Part shown: positions 17,617 to 26,449 of the stretch, piece after piece | How the letters are laid out: every line of letters begins with the position of its first letter | Numbering within the stretch: the first letter of the stretch is position 1 | Assembly (NCBI GenBank): GCA_943371025.1 | Contig: CALRTC020000001.1 | Span: 310,001 to 374,000 of the forward strand | Direction of reading: 5' to 3' | Source of the DNA: Niveispirillum sp943371025 | GTDB taxonomy: Bacteria > Pseudomonadota > Alphaproteobacteria > Azospirillales > Azospirillaceae | Length of the DNA: 64,000 nt | Notes under the pieces: generated by a model | What the model was told of the DNA's origin: nothing | Database searches by the model: none | Seen by the model: the letters and a program-made list of their open reading frames with translations, nothing else | Position numbers and translations under genes: made by a program

Positions 17617-17642
17617 TTGCCGAAGGTTCTAATCTTCGGCAA
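17617..17642 (+). terminator. Weak terminator-like hairpin after the aminopeptidase
   Basis: A perfect 9-bp stem (TTGCCGAAG/CTTCGGCAA) with an 8-base loop lies 20 bases after the stop. It lacks a T run, so it may be a 3'-end stabiliser rather than a true terminator. Confidence 0.45.
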
Positions 17643-17705
17643 ACTCCGTTCCGCGTCCGGTTGCGATCTTCCGCAATGCCGGCGCGGTGCGGTCGGGGGG
17701 CGGGC

Positions 17706-18152
17706 ATGTCACGGAACCTTCAGGCGCTGCAACTATGGCGACGGGCGCTGGTGGCCAGCGTGCGCAAGGACGGGCCGGACCTGTCGGCGCGGCAGCTGGC
17801 CCTGCTGCTGACCGTCTTCCTGACGCCGCCGCCGCATACGGTACGGGGGCTGGCGGCCACCTTGAACGTATCGAAGCCGGCGATCACGCGGGCGCTGGAC
17901 CGGCTGGGCCGGCTGGGCTACATCAAGCGCAAGCGCGATCAGGAGGATCGCCGTAACGTGCTGGTGCAGCGGACCGTGAAAGGTTCCGTCTTTTTGATGG
18001 AATTCGGTCAGATGGTCATCGACGCGGAAAAGGCGGGCCAGGTCGGTGACGAAGGCGGGACGGTTGCCGATCCCGCCCTGGAAATCAGCACGCCCGCGCC
18101 GCCGGTGGTGGCGGACAGCGTGCGAACGGAAACCCTGGCCCCCACGGCATGA
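17706..18152 (+). CDS. MarR family transcriptional regulator
   Basis: 148 residues. The winged helix-turn-helix is clear: VRGLAATLNVSKPAITRALD as the recognition helices and GYIKRKRDQEDRRNVLVQRT as the wing. A Pro/Ala-rich tail of about 40 residues follows, which is unusual for MarR proteins and probably disordered. The ATG at 17706 follows a G-rich ribosome-binding tract. Its stop overlaps the start of the NlpC/P60 gene (ATGA), so the two are translationally coupled. A role in cell-wall control is inferred from this pairing. Confidence 0.85.
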   Translation: MSRNLQALQLWRRALVASVRKDGPDLSARQLALLLTVFLTPPPHTVRGLAATLNVSKPAITRALDRLGRLGYIKRKRDQEDRRNVLVQRTVKGSVFLMEFGQMVIDAEKAGQVGDEGGTVADPALEISTPAPPVVADSVRTETLAPTA

Positions 18153-19003
18153 CTTCTTCCCCGGAAAAACCCGACCCCCGCGTCCACCCCTATCGCGACG
18201 ATCTGGCCGCCTCTTACCTGCGTGGTCGCGTCGCGGCCGCCCGCTTCATCGATGGCGTCCCCTGCCAGATCCGCAGTGGCTTTGCCGCCGTGAAGGAGGA
18301 GCCTTCGTTCGAGGCCCGGCAATCCACCGAACTGCTGTTCGGGGAGACCTTCACCGTTCTGGATGAACGTGACGGCTGGGCCTGGGGCCAGAACGGCACC
18401 GACGGTTATGTGGGCTGGTTGCGGGTGGAAGCGCTGGACGCCGACATCACCGTGCCGACGCACAAGGTGTCCGCCCTGCGCAGCTTTCTGCAGCCAGAAC
18501 CCGACCTGAAGCAGCCCTTCGTCGATCTGCTGTCCTTTGGCGCCCACGTCGTGGTGACGGGGGAGGAAGGCGACTGGCGTCAGATCGATGGCGGCGGCTG
18601 GCTGCACAAGCTGCATCTGGCGCCGGTGGCAGAGATGGCGGCGGATTTCGTGGCCGTGGCCGAACGGTTTGTCGGTACGCCCTATCTTTGGGGCGGCCGC
18701 ACCAGCATCGGCATCGATTGTTCCGGCCTGGTACAGTTGGCCCTGCTGGCGGCAGGACATCATTGCCCGCGCGACAGCGACCAGCAGGCGGCGTCGCTGG
18801 GCGACCTGATTTCCAGCGATGGCCAGGGTGTGGCCTTCCAGCGCGGCGATCTGGTGTTCTTCCCCGGCCATGTCGGCATCATGGCGTCGCCCGACAGTCT
18901 GCTGCACGCCACGGCATCGCATATGCAGGTCGTGCGCGAACCGTTGGCCGATGTGCTGGCGCGGGCAGGCACCAGGGGTGTGAACGCCGTCCGCCGGCTT
19001 TGA
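18149..19003 (+). CDS. NlpC/P60 family peptidoglycan hydrolase with SH3 domains
   Basis: 284 residues. Two bacterial SH3-like segments (about 40-95 and 105-158) precede an NlpC/P60 cysteine peptidase domain (about 163-284). The catalytic residues are visible: Cys191 in GIDCSGL, His241 in PGHVGIM, and His253 as the likely third residue. Such enzymes cut gamma-D-Glu-diaminopimelate bonds in peptidoglycan or its fragments. No signal peptide is present, so it may act on recycled muropeptides in the cytoplasm. It is translationally coupled to the MarR gene. Confidence 0.9.
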   Translation: MTSSPEKPDPRVHPYRDDLAASYLRGRVAAARFIDGVPCQIRSGFAAVKEEPSFEARQSTELLFGETFTVLDERDGWAWGQNGTDGYVGWLRVEALDADITVPTHKVSALRSFLQPEPDLKQPFVDLLSFGAHVVVTGEEGDWRQIDGGGWLHKLHLAPVAEMAADFVAVAERFVGTPYLWGGRTSIGIDCSGLVQLALLAAGHHCPRDSDQQAASLGDLISSDGQGVAFQRGDLVFFPGHVGIMASPDSLLHATASHMQVVREPLADVLARAGTRGVNAVRRL

Positions 19004-19007
19004 GTCC

Positions 19008-19162
19008 AATCTCGCTTGATCGTGACCGATCAAGCGAGATTTCGTGTTCCCTCAGGCGCCGGGCGCCCGCATCCGCGGGCTTGGCTGGCGGCGCACGAGC
19101 GCCGGGCCGGCGGGAGCATGCCTCCAATCTGCCAAAGGTCAAGCCTTCGGCAGATTGGTATG
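19008..19162 (-). repeat. Structured dispersed repeat, family E copy 2
   Basis: Perfect 5' hairpin (AATCTCGCTTGATCG with complement, 19008-19041), core CCCTCAGGCGCCGGG, stem GCCCGC-atc-GCGGGC, stem CGGCGC/GCGCCG and 3' hairpin CCAATCTGCC.../GGCAGATTGG (19124-19158). Its inner stem differs from other copies, but both arms changed together. It lies between the convergent NlpC/P60 and chemoreceptor genes. Confidence 0.82.
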
Positions 19163-19178
19163 GGGTGGAGCGGCAAGC

Positions 19179-19212
19179 AAAAAGGCCCCGGTCGTGAGAC
19201 CGGGGCCTTTTC
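19179..19212. terminator. Terminator of the chemoreceptor gene
   Basis: A stem AAAAGGCCCCGGTC/GACCGGGGCCTTTT with loop GTGA, 19 bases past the leftward stop; A/T tracts on both sides allow bidirectional action. Confidence 0.9.
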
Positions 19213-19231
19213 GTTCACGCCTTGAGCGGCA

Positions 19232-20932
19232 TCAGCCAGCGCGGACCCGCTGCAGGAACCCGTCCACTTCCTGGCGCAGACGGCCGGCGCCGCTGGTCAG
19301 GGTGGAGGCGGCCGTGCGCAGGCCCTGGGCGGCTTCGCCCGTACCGGCCGCAATCAGGGCCAGCGACTGCACTTCCGACGCGGCTTCGCGGCTGGCGGTA
19401 GAGGCGGACTGCACCGAGCGGGCAATCTCCTGCGTGGCGCGGCGCTGTTCTTCCACGGCCGCGGCCACAGTGGTGCTGACGCTGGACACGTCGCCGATAC
19501 GCCCGGAAATGTCGGACAGGGCCCCGACCACGGCATTGGCGGCGTCGCGGACGGCACCGATGCGGCCGGCAATCTCTTCCGTGGCCCTGGCCGTCTGGGT
19601 GGCCAGACTTTTCACTTCGGAGGCCACAACGGCGAAGCCCTTGCCGGCCTCACCAGCGCGCGCCGCCTCGATCGTGGCATTCAGGGCCAGAAGGTTGGTC
19701 TGGCTGGCGATGGCGGAGATCAGATCGACGACATTCTTGATGCCATCGGCTTCCTGGTTCAGCGTGCGGACCAGACTGTCCGAGCGGCCGACGGCACTGG
19801 TTGCTTCCCGCGTGCTGCTGGTGACGCCTTCGACCTGACGGGCCACGTCGTTGAAGCTGACGGCCAGTTCCTCGGCGGCACTGGCCACCGACTGCACGCC
19901 CTGGTCCGAACTTTCAGCGGCGCGGGACACATGGTTGGCGGCGGTGCGCCCATCTTCGGCCACCAGACCCAGACGCTCGCTGTCCGACAGCACCTTCTCC
20001 GCCGTTTCACCGACCGCGCGGACCGACGAGAGCACGGTGGCTTCGAAGCTGTCGGCCAGCGCCAGCAGGGCCTTGCGGGCACGGGCGTCGGATTCCTGCT
20101 GTTCGATGCGCAGCCGCTGGCCCTCGACCAGGGCGTTCTTGAACGCGGACAGGCCGTCGACCAGGCTGTTCAGCTCGTCCTCACGGACCAGACGGGTCGG
20201 GTCGACCGTCAGGTCATTGTGGGCGAGGCTGCCCATGGCGGCGGCGATGTTGGTGATACCGCTTTTCACCAGCCGCGCGATGGCGATGGAGATGGCGGAC
20301 GCCAGACCCAGGGCCAGCACCAGGCCGATGCCCTGGAACCAGGACGCGGTGCCGGCGGAATGCGCCTGCATTTCCACAGAATTGCGCGCATCGGCCTGGA
20401 TCCTGGCGGCGGCCTTGTCCAGGGCGGTGACGATCGCCGTGACCTTGGCGTTGAAAGGCAGCACGGCCCCGGCCGCCGTGGCCAGATCGACCTCCAGCAT
20501 GGTGGAGACGACGTCAACGGCACCGCTGAACTCGCCCAGTTCGTTGGCGGCCGACTGGACGGCGCTGCGCAGGGCGGGGTCGGATATGCTGGCCGACACG
20601 GCGGTCAGACGCTTGGCCTGTTCCGCAATCTCTGCCTTGACGGTGTCCAGTTCCTTGGTGGCACCTGCCGCCGGGTTGCCACCCGCAACCGACAGGACCG
20701 CAAAATAGGCGGAGCCCAGGCTGCCTTTCAGACCGGCGACCAGATTCTGCATTTCGGCCGACCGGGCCAGCTTCTCCTCCACCAGCTCACGGGTGGCTGC
20801 GGCCTGGGAGCGCAGCTCGATGATCGCGGTGCCGCCCAGCAGGACCATGGCGAGTGCCACGATGGCCGGACCCGCCATCAGCTTGGCGAACAGAGAAAGA
20901 CGGTCCAGGCGGGAGAGGAGTGCTGCATACAT
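19232..20932 (-). CDS. Methyl-accepting chemotaxis protein
   Basis: 566 residues. A first membrane helix (about 18-38), a periplasmic four-helix-type sensor (about 40-195), a second helix (about 197-218), a HAMP segment, and a long coiled-coil signalling domain. The signalling hairpin tip reads ISAIASQTNLLALNATIEAA, the highly conserved region that contacts CheA and CheW. The ligand is unknown. There is no C-terminal CheR-binding pentapeptide. It is flanked on both sides by family E repeats with very similar outer hairpins. Confidence 0.93.
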   Translation of the reverse strand: MYAALLSRLDRLSLFAKLMAGPAIVALAMVLLGGTAIIELRSQAAATRELVEEKLARSAEMQNLVAGLKGSLGSAYFAVLSVAGGNPAAGATKELDTVKAEIAEQAKRLTAVSASISDPALRSAVQSAANELGEFSGAVDVVSTMLEVDLATAAGAVLPFNAKVTAIVTALDKAAARIQADARNSVEMQAHSAGTASWFQGIGLVLALGLASAISIAIARLVKSGITNIAAAMGSLAHNDLTVDPTRLVREDELNSLVDGLSAFKNALVEGQRLRIEQQESDARARKALLALADSFEATVLSSVRAVGETAEKVLSDSERLGLVAEDGRTAANHVSRAAESSDQGVQSVASAAEELAVSFNDVARQVEGVTSSTREATSAVGRSDSLVRTLNQEADGIKNVVDLISAIASQTNLLALNATIEAARAGEAGKGFAVVASEVKSLATQTARATEEIAGRIGAVRDAANAVVGALSDISGRIGDVSSVSTTVAAAVEEQRRATQEIARSVQSASTASREAASEVQSLALIAAGTGEAAQGLRTAASTLTSGAGRLRQEVDGFLQRVRAG

Positions 20933-20955
20933 GGGCTTGATCCCTTATCTCGGGG

Positions 20956-20987
20956 GCAGTGCCCGGCGGTGAACCGCCGGGCACTGC
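20956..20987 (-). other. Perfect hairpin in the chemoreceptor leader
   Basis: A perfect 14-bp stem (GCAGTGCCCGGCGG and complement, 4-base loop) 24 bases upstream of the chemoreceptor start. There is no T run in either direction, so a structured 5' leader or attenuator-like element fits better than a terminator. Confidence 0.5.
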
Positions 20988-21000
20988 ATCAGCTTAGACA

Positions 21001-21112
21001 AATCTCCCCTGATCGTGACCGGCCAAGGGAGATTTCGTGTTCCGTCATGCGCCGGGGCCGGCGGTTGCCGGCCTCCAAATCCGCCGAAGGTCAGGCCTTC
21101 GGCGGATCGGCA
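21001..21112 (-). repeat. Structured dispersed repeat, family E copy 3 (shortened)
   Basis: Has the 5' hairpin (21001-21034, closely similar to copy 2), the sequence CGCCGGGGCCGGCGGTTGCCGGCC and a perfect 12-bp 3' hairpin (21079-21107), but lacks the two middle stems. Wobble analysis of the 5' hairpin favours the minus strand. It ends directly at the stop codon of the TonB receptor. Confidence 0.7.
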
Positions 21113-23104
21113 TCAGAAGGACTGCGACAGGGTCGCGTAGAGACGCCGTTCGGTTTCAACCGACGCCGTCGCAGCCGTGGACGAGCGCAGGAAGTCAGCC
21201 GCCGTTACACGCACTTCCGTGCCGGTGTTGAACTTGTAAGCGACGGTGGCGCTGCCGCTGACGAAGCTGTCGACCTTGGTGGCGATCTGATAGCCCGTCT
21301 GCGTGCCGGTACCGGGACGCAGCAGGTAACGGTCGGACTGCCAGGCCAGACCCAGGTCGGCGGACAGCGCGCCATTGGTCCAGTTCAGATCACCGCGCAG
21401 CTTATGTTCGGGGGTGGCATCCTCGAACTTGATCGGACGGGTTGCCAGCGCGCCCTTGTTGACCGTCAGCTTGTCGTCGATCTTCGTCCAGCTATAGGAC
21501 GCGCTGTAGCCGAAGCCGCCGGCAATGGCACCGGCCAGCTCTGCTTCCAGCCCCCAGGAGGAGGAGGAGCCGGCATTGACCATGGTCTGGGCGAGGCTGC
21601 CATTGATCAGGATGCGGTCGGCGGTGCCGCCCGTGAAGGTCTTCAGATCCTTCGTGTGCTGGCGATAGCCGGACAGGCTGAAACGGCCGTTGATGGCCTC
21701 GATCACATGGTCATAACCCAATTCGAAGCTGGTGATGCGCGACGGGTCCATATGCGGGTTGCCCAGCGTCGGTATCGCACCGGCCGTGTAGTAGCCACCC
21801 AGTTCCAGCAGGCTGGGCAACTGGTTGGCCATGCCGAAGGTGGCACGCACCGTGTCATTGGGCGATGCCTTGTACACCAGGCCGCCATTATAGCTGAACT
21901 TGGTCATGTTGCGGTCGAACTCCGACGCGACGCGCGGCGTGGAGGCGGCACCGGAATAATCCAGGCTGAACGCATCGACCCGGACCGCGTTGGTCAGCGA
22001 GACGGTGGGGCTGATGGCCCAATCCCACATGGTGGAGGCCGCAAACACATCATAGCCAATGTCGGAACCGGGGGTCGGCCAGCGGCCCATTTCGGCCCGG
22101 CGATATTCGCCCGTGACCTTCAGCGTATGGCCCGAGCCGAACTGCACCAGATCGGAGAGCTGTGCCACCGTGGTGGTCACGTCCGAGGCGCCCAGCGCCA
22201 GATAGTTGAAGTCCAGCTTGTTACGGTAGGCGGTGAAGTTCACCAGACCGATATCGCCGGCATCGACGCTGACATCCGCCTTGGCGCTTTCAGCGACATA
22301 CTTGATGGCGAAGTAGGAGTTCGTGGTGGTGTAGTTGGTCTGGTAGGAGAAGCTGCGCGACAGTTCCACACCGACCTGCACATTGTCCGCCACCTGGGCC
22401 AGACCGGCGACGGAGACATTGTTGGCCTCCGGATCGGTCAGACGCGCGCGCTCGGTGGCCGTGATATTGCCCTTGTCGAACTCGTCCATCTTCTTGTAGC
22501 CGGCGGACAGCTTCACGCCGACCTTGTCCCCCAGCTTCAGCGTCTTGACCATGTTGGCCTCGCGCTTGTCGCCGGTGCCGCCGCGCAGGGTGGCCGTGCC
22601 GACATCATCATAGAGCGGGTTGACGGTGATGATGTTGATCACACCGGCCACGGCATTGAAGCCATAGATGGCGCCGACCGGGCCCTTGACGATTTCGATC
22701 TGCTTGATTTCAGACAATTGCACCGGGATCGTGTTCCACACGACCATGGCGAAATGGTCATTATAGACCTGACGCCCGTTCACCAGCACCAGCAGGCGCG
22801 GATAGGAACCCTGGTTGTAGCCGCGCACGGCGACATCGGCGCTGCCTGCACCCCAGCGCAGCAGATCCACGCCGCTATAGCGGTTCAGGATGTCGGGCAG
22901 GTTGTCCAGGCCGCTGGACTTGATGTCGGCGGCCGTGATGATGCGCAGGGCTGCCGGCGCGTCTGACGCGACCTGCGGCTTGCCCGTGGCGCTGGTGGTC
23001 ACCGGCTGGCCGAACGCGTCCTGCAAGGCCGTGTAATTGATCGTCTGGGCATTGGCACCGACGGCGATCAGGGCGGAGGCCCCCAATAGAATCGACTTTT
23101 TCAT
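21113..23104 (-). CDS. TonB-dependent receptor (unit 3)
   Basis: 663 residues. A signal peptide (MKKSILLGASALIAVGANAQ) is followed by a segment shared by all three receptors here (LQDAFGQPVTTSATGKPQ). A plug domain follows (about 45-150; VKGPVGAIYGFNAVAGVINI), then a 22-strand-type beta barrel ending in the outer-membrane signature Phe (LSQSF). It would import an unknown ligand with TonB energy. The start is set at ATG 23104, because AGGAG is 11 bases upstream, matching the spacing in the sister genes. It follows the YfiR-like gene by 33 bases and is one of three tandem copies. Confidence 0.92.
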   Translation of the reverse strand: MKKSILLGASALIAVGANAQTINYTALQDAFGQPVTTSATGKPQVASDAPAALRIITAADIKSSGLDNLPDILNRYSGVDLLRWGAGSADVAVRGYNQGSYPRLLVLVNGRQVYNDHFAMVVWNTIPVQLSEIKQIEIVKGPVGAIYGFNAVAGVINIITVNPLYDDVGTATLRGGTGDKREANMVKTLKLGDKVGVKLSAGYKKMDEFDKGNITATERARLTDPEANNVSVAGLAQVADNVQVGVELSRSFSYQTNYTTTNSYFAIKYVAESAKADVSVDAGDIGLVNFTAYRNKLDFNYLALGASDVTTTVAQLSDLVQFGSGHTLKVTGEYRRAEMGRWPTPGSDIGYDVFAASTMWDWAISPTVSLTNAVRVDAFSLDYSGAASTPRVASEFDRNMTKFSYNGGLVYKASPNDTVRATFGMANQLPSLLELGGYYTAGAIPTLGNPHMDPSRITSFELGYDHVIEAINGRFSLSGYRQHTKDLKTFTGGTADRILINGSLAQTMVNAGSSSSWGLEAELAGAIAGGFGYSASYSWTKIDDKLTVNKGALATRPIKFEDATPEHKLRGDLNWTNGALSADLGLAWQSDRYLLRPGTGTQTGYQIATKVDSFVSGSATVAYKFNTGTEVRVTAADFLRSSTAATASVETERRLYATLSQSF

Positions 23105-23137
23105 GTTATTCATAACTCCTGCTGATCCTGCCGCGGC

Positions 23138-23635
23138 TCAGTGCGCGGTGACGAGCATCTGGAAATTCTTGTCGAAGCTGACGCCGGCCTTGGTCAGGGC
23201 GGCGGTGTTGACGTGGTACTTGGCAGCACCCGACGCCTGACGTTCGACAGCCAGGGCGCATTTGCCGGCTTCCATGCAGGCCATGTCGCCGATGATCAGC
23301 TGGCCCGCACCGGCCTTGCCCGAAACATCGGCGCCGCCGGTCACAATGATGGCGGCAGCACCGGCGACATCACCGGTCCCGTCGACCACCTTCGCGGTCA
23401 CATCGGCCCCCAGGGCGGACTTCACCGCATCGCCCGCGGCCGTCTGGCCACCATCGACCACGATCACAACGGGGGTCGGCTTGGCCGGCTTCGGCTGCAC
23501 GAAATTCAGGGCCTTTACCGCGACGGTGGCCGTCGGGCCGTCCAGCGCCGCGTGGGCGGTGGTGAAGGGTGCCGCGGCCAGCGCCAATGCCCCCACCAGC
23601 GCCACTTTACACACCCGCATGTGTCTCTTATGCAT
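23138..23635 (-). CDS. Small secreted YfiR-like protein (unit 3)
   Basis: 165 residues with a signal peptide (cleavage after TTAHA). The mature part starts ALDGPTATVAVKALNF and contains a C-X5-C pair (ACMEAGKC) and a C-terminal pattern AAKYHVNTAALTKAGVSF. That pattern resembles the end of YfiR/DUF4154 proteins (VRFEINLAAARRAGL-type) and the YfiR disulfide region, so I infer a divergent YfiR-like periplasmic protein; the assignment is not certain. It lies 33 bases ahead of its TonB receptor. Its mature region is almost identical in DNA to unit 2, but the signal peptide differs. ATG 23620 is an alternative start. Confidence 0.75.
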   Translation of the reverse strand: MHKRHMRVCKVALVGALALAAAPFTTAHAALDGPTATVAVKALNFVQPKPAKPTPVVIVVDGGQTAAGDAVKSALGADVTAKVVDGTGDVAGAAAIIVTGGADVSGKAGAGQLIIGDMACMEAGKCALAVERQASGAAKYHVNTAALTKAGVSFDKNFQMLVTAH

Positions 23636-23659
23636 CTTGTATCCAGCTCTCACGAGGAA

Positions 23660-23740
23660 ATGCTCTCTTCCCGTGTAAGAGAGCATAGACATGACGTATG
23701 TGTCAGGTGGTGGAATATACATCTTAGGGATATGTGTTAT
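23660..23740 (-). promoter_or_regulatory. Leader hairpin and shared upstream motif of unit 3
   Basis: A perfect 10-bp stem (ATGCTCTCTT/AAGAGAGCAT, 23660-23686) lies 25 bases before the start codon. Near 23724-23738 the plus strand reads CTTAGGGATATGT, almost the same as the motif about 85 bases upstream of unit 2. The conserved position suggests a common promoter or operator. Confidence 0.4.
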
Positions 23741-23861
23741 TTAATGTCGTCAGCGGATTCTTGTTTTAGCGATGGCGAGTAAAATTCCGATATATCCCAA
23801 GGTATATTATTGTGATGTGCAAGAAAGATCGTGTCTGAATATCTTCAGGTTATATCAGGGC

Positions 23862-23923
23862 GCCGGCCCCGTCCCGAGGACGGGGCCGGCTGTCGGCCCC
23901 TCCGGCCCGGCCGGGCCGGAGGG
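23862..23923 (-). terminator. Double hairpin after the unit 2 receptor
   Basis: Two adjacent perfect stems: GCCGGCCCCGTCC with its complement (23862-23890) and CCCTCCGGCCCGG with its complement (23898-23923), just past the leftward stop at 23931. There is no T run, so it may act as a strong 3'-end stabiliser or factor-dependent terminator. Confidence 0.65.
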
Positions 23924-23930
23924 AACCTGA

Positions 23931-25916
23931 TCAGAAGCTCTGCGAGATCGACGCGTAGATGCGCCGTTCCGTCTGCAGAACCGTCGTCGCTTCCGTATTG
24001 GAGCGCAGGAAGTCCTGCGCCGTCACGCGCAGTTCCGTACCCGTGCTGAAGCTGTAGGCAACGGTTGCGGTGCCGCTGACATAGCTGTCGACCTTGGTGG
24101 GGATGTGGTAGCCGGTCAGCGTGCCGGTGCCCGGACGCAGCAGATACCGGCTGGACTGCCAGGCCATGCCGAGATCGGCCGACAGGGCGCCGTCGGTCCA
24201 GCCGACATTGCCCTTCAGCTGGTGTGTGGGCGTACCGTCCTCATACTTGACGGGACGGGTCGGATAGAGGCCCTGGTTGATGGTCAGGTCGTCGCTGATC
24301 GTGGTCCAGGTGTAGGAAGCCGCGTAATTGAAGCCACCGGCGATGGTGCCCTTCACATCGGCTTCGATGCCCCAGGAACTGGACTTGCCGGCATTCACGA
24401 AGGTCTGAGTCCGTGTGCCGTTGACCAGGATGAGATCGGGCGTGCCACCCGTTGTCGCCTTCACATCCTTGGTGATCTGGCGGTAGCCGGTGATGCCGAC
24501 GCTGCCATTGATGGCGGCCAGCGCGTGATCATAGCCCAGTTCGAAGCTGGTGATCTCCGACGGTTTCAGGGCCGGATTGCCGACTGAGGTGGTACCGCCA
24601 TAGAAGCCGCCCAGTTCGAACATGGCGGGCAACTGGTTGGCACGGCCATAGGTCAGACGCACGGTATCTTCCGGCGACGGCTTGTAGACCACGCCGCTGT
24701 TGAAGCTGGCCTTGGTCATCTTCTGGTCGAATTCCGACATCAGACGCGGGGTCGGGACCTGGCCCTGATAGTCCAGGCTGAACGCGTCGATGCGGGCGGC
24801 GTTGGTCCAGGAGACATTATCCGTCACCTTCCAGTCCCACATCAGCGAACCCGCGAAGATGTCGGCGCTGATCCGGCCGCCGGCAACGGGCCAGCGGCCC
24901 ATTTCGGAACTGCGGTATTCGCCCGTGACCTTCACGGTGTGATTGGAGCCGAACTGCACCAGATCGGAAATCTGCGCCACCGTCAGGCGGGCGTCGGCCA
25001 CGCCGAAGCCCCGGTAGTCGAAATCCAGCCAGTTGCGGTAGGTGGTGAAGTTCAGCAGGCCGATATCGCCGGCATCGATGGCGGCATCCAGCTTGGCGGC
25101 CTTGGCGACATATTCGATGGCGAAGTAGGTGCCGGTGGTGGTGTAATTGTCCTGCAACGAGTAGCTGCGCGACAGTTCAAATCCCACCTGGATATTATCG
25201 GCCACCTGGGCCAGGCCGGTGGCGGAAACATGGTTGGATTCCATGTCCGTGATGCGGGCGCGTTCGGCGGCGGTCAGGTTGCCGCGCTGGAACTCGTCGG
25301 CCTCCTTGTAGCCTGCTGACAGCTTCAGGCCCAGGCTGTCGCCCAGTTTCAGCGTCTTGACCATGCTGGCTTCACGCTGATCGTTCATACCCGCGCGGAC
25401 GGTGGCGTTGCCGGCATCGTCATAGAGTGGGTTGACGGTGATGATGTTGATCACGCCGGCCACGGCATTGAAGCCATAGATGGCGCCGACCGGACCCTTG
25501 ACGATTTCGATCTGCTTGATTTCCGCCAGGGTGACCGGGAGCGTGCTCCACACCACCATCGAATAATGGTCGTTATAGACCTGGCGGCCGTTGATGCGGA
25601 CCAGGATGCGCGGATAGTGACCATGATTGTAGCCGCGGATGGCGACGTCGGCGTCGCCAACGCCCCAGCGCAGCACGTCAAGGCCGCTGTAACGGTTCAG
25701 GATGTCGGGCAGGTTGTTCAGGCCGCTGGCCTTGATTTCTGCCGCCGAGATGATGCGCAGGGTGGCCGGAGCGTCCGACGCGACCTGCGGCTTGCCCGTG
25801 GCGCTGGTGGTCACCGGCTGGCCGAACGCGTCCTGCAAGGCCGTGTAATTGATCGTCTGGGCATTGGCGCTGACGGCGATCAGGGCGGTGGCGCCCAACA
25901 GAATCGACTTTTTCAT
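23931..25916 (-). CDS. TonB-dependent receptor (unit 2)
   Basis: 661 residues with the same layout as the unit 3 receptor: signal peptide MKKSILLGATALIAVSANAQ, shared LQDAFGQPVTTSATGKPQ segment, plug (VKGPVGAIYGFNAVAGVINI) and barrel ending LSQSF. The signal peptide and first 30 mature residues are nearly identical to unit 3 at the DNA level, whereas the extracellular loop regions differ, as expected for paralogues with changed ligands. The start at 25916 has AGGAG 10 bases upstream; longer frames run into the preceding gene. It follows its YfiR-like partner by 32 bases. Confidence 0.92.
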   Translation of the reverse strand: MKKSILLGATALIAVSANAQTINYTALQDAFGQPVTTSATGKPQVASDAPATLRIISAAEIKASGLNNLPDILNRYSGLDVLRWGVGDADVAIRGYNHGHYPRILVRINGRQVYNDHYSMVVWSTLPVTLAEIKQIEIVKGPVGAIYGFNAVAGVINIITVNPLYDDAGNATVRAGMNDQREASMVKTLKLGDSLGLKLSAGYKEADEFQRGNLTAAERARITDMESNHVSATGLAQVADNIQVGFELSRSYSLQDNYTTTGTYFAIEYVAKAAKLDAAIDAGDIGLLNFTTYRNWLDFDYRGFGVADARLTVAQISDLVQFGSNHTVKVTGEYRSSEMGRWPVAGGRISADIFAGSLMWDWKVTDNVSWTNAARIDAFSLDYQGQVPTPRLMSEFDQKMTKASFNSGVVYKPSPEDTVRLTYGRANQLPAMFELGGFYGGTTSVGNPALKPSEITSFELGYDHALAAINGSVGITGYRQITKDVKATTGGTPDLILVNGTRTQTFVNAGKSSSWGIEADVKGTIAGGFNYAASYTWTTISDDLTINQGLYPTRPVKYEDGTPTHQLKGNVGWTDGALSADLGMAWQSSRYLLRPGTGTLTGYHIPTKVDSYVSGTATVAYSFSTGTELRVTAQDFLRSNTEATTVLQTERRIYASISQSF

Positions 25917-25948
25917 GCTGTTCTTACTCCTGCTGATCTTGCCGTGAC

Positions 25949-26449
25949 TCAATGCGCGGTGACGAGCATCTGGAAATTCTTGTCGAAGCTGACGCCGGCC
26001 TTGGTCAGGGCCGCCGTGTTGACGTGGTACTTCGCAGCACCCGACGCCTGACGTTCGACAGCCAGGGCGCATTTGCCGGCTTCCATGCAGGCCATGTCGC
26101 CGATGATCAGCTGGCCCGCACCGGCCTTGCCGGAGACATCGGCGCCGCCGGTCACAATGATGGCGGCAGCACCGGCGACATCACCGGCCCCTTCGACCAC
26201 CTTCGCGGTCACATCGGCCCCCAGGGCGGACTTCACCGCGTCGCCCGCGGCCGCCTGGCCGCCATCGACAACGATCACAACGGGGGTCGGCTTGGCCGGC
26301 TTCGGCTGCACGAAATTCAGGGCCTTTACCGCGACGGTGGCCGTCGGGCCGTCCAGCGCCGCTTGCGCGACGTTGAAATCGGTACCCGCGAGTGCCAATC
26401 CCCCAATCAGCGCGGTAGCCCATACCTGGATATGTTTGTTAGGCATCAT
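25949..26449 (-). CDS. Small secreted YfiR-like protein (unit 2)
   Basis: 166 residues. The signal peptide (MMPNKHIQVWATALIGG..., cleavage after VAQA) is unrelated in sequence to that of unit 3, but the mature domain is almost identical, including ACMEAGKC and the C-terminal FDKNFQMLVTAH. The proposed YfiR/DUF4154 relationship rests on the C-terminal strand pattern, the close cysteine pair and the receptor partner. No GGDEF protein, the usual YfiR partner, is encoded nearby. It is the first gene of the two-gene leftward unit. Confidence 0.75.
   Translation of the reverse strand: MMPNKHIQVWATALIGGLALAGTDFNVAQAALDGPTATVAVKALNFVQPKPAKPTPVVIVVDGGQAAAGDAVKSALGADVTAKVVEGAGDVAGAAAIIVTGGADVSGKAGAGQLIIGDMACMEAGKCALAVERQASGAAKYHVNTAALTKAGVSFDKNFQMLVTAH

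Noticed and set aside
20956..20987. A terminator between the unit 3 receptor and the chemoreceptor
   Set aside because: The hairpin is perfect, but neither strand has a T run, and it lies close to the chemoreceptor start; reported as a leader hairpin.
19931..22966. A 1011-residue rightward open frame opposite the chemoreceptor and TonB receptor
   Set aside because: It lies antisense to two clearly real genes, is rich in Gly, Gln and His as expected for a shadow of GC-rich coding sequence, and matches no family.
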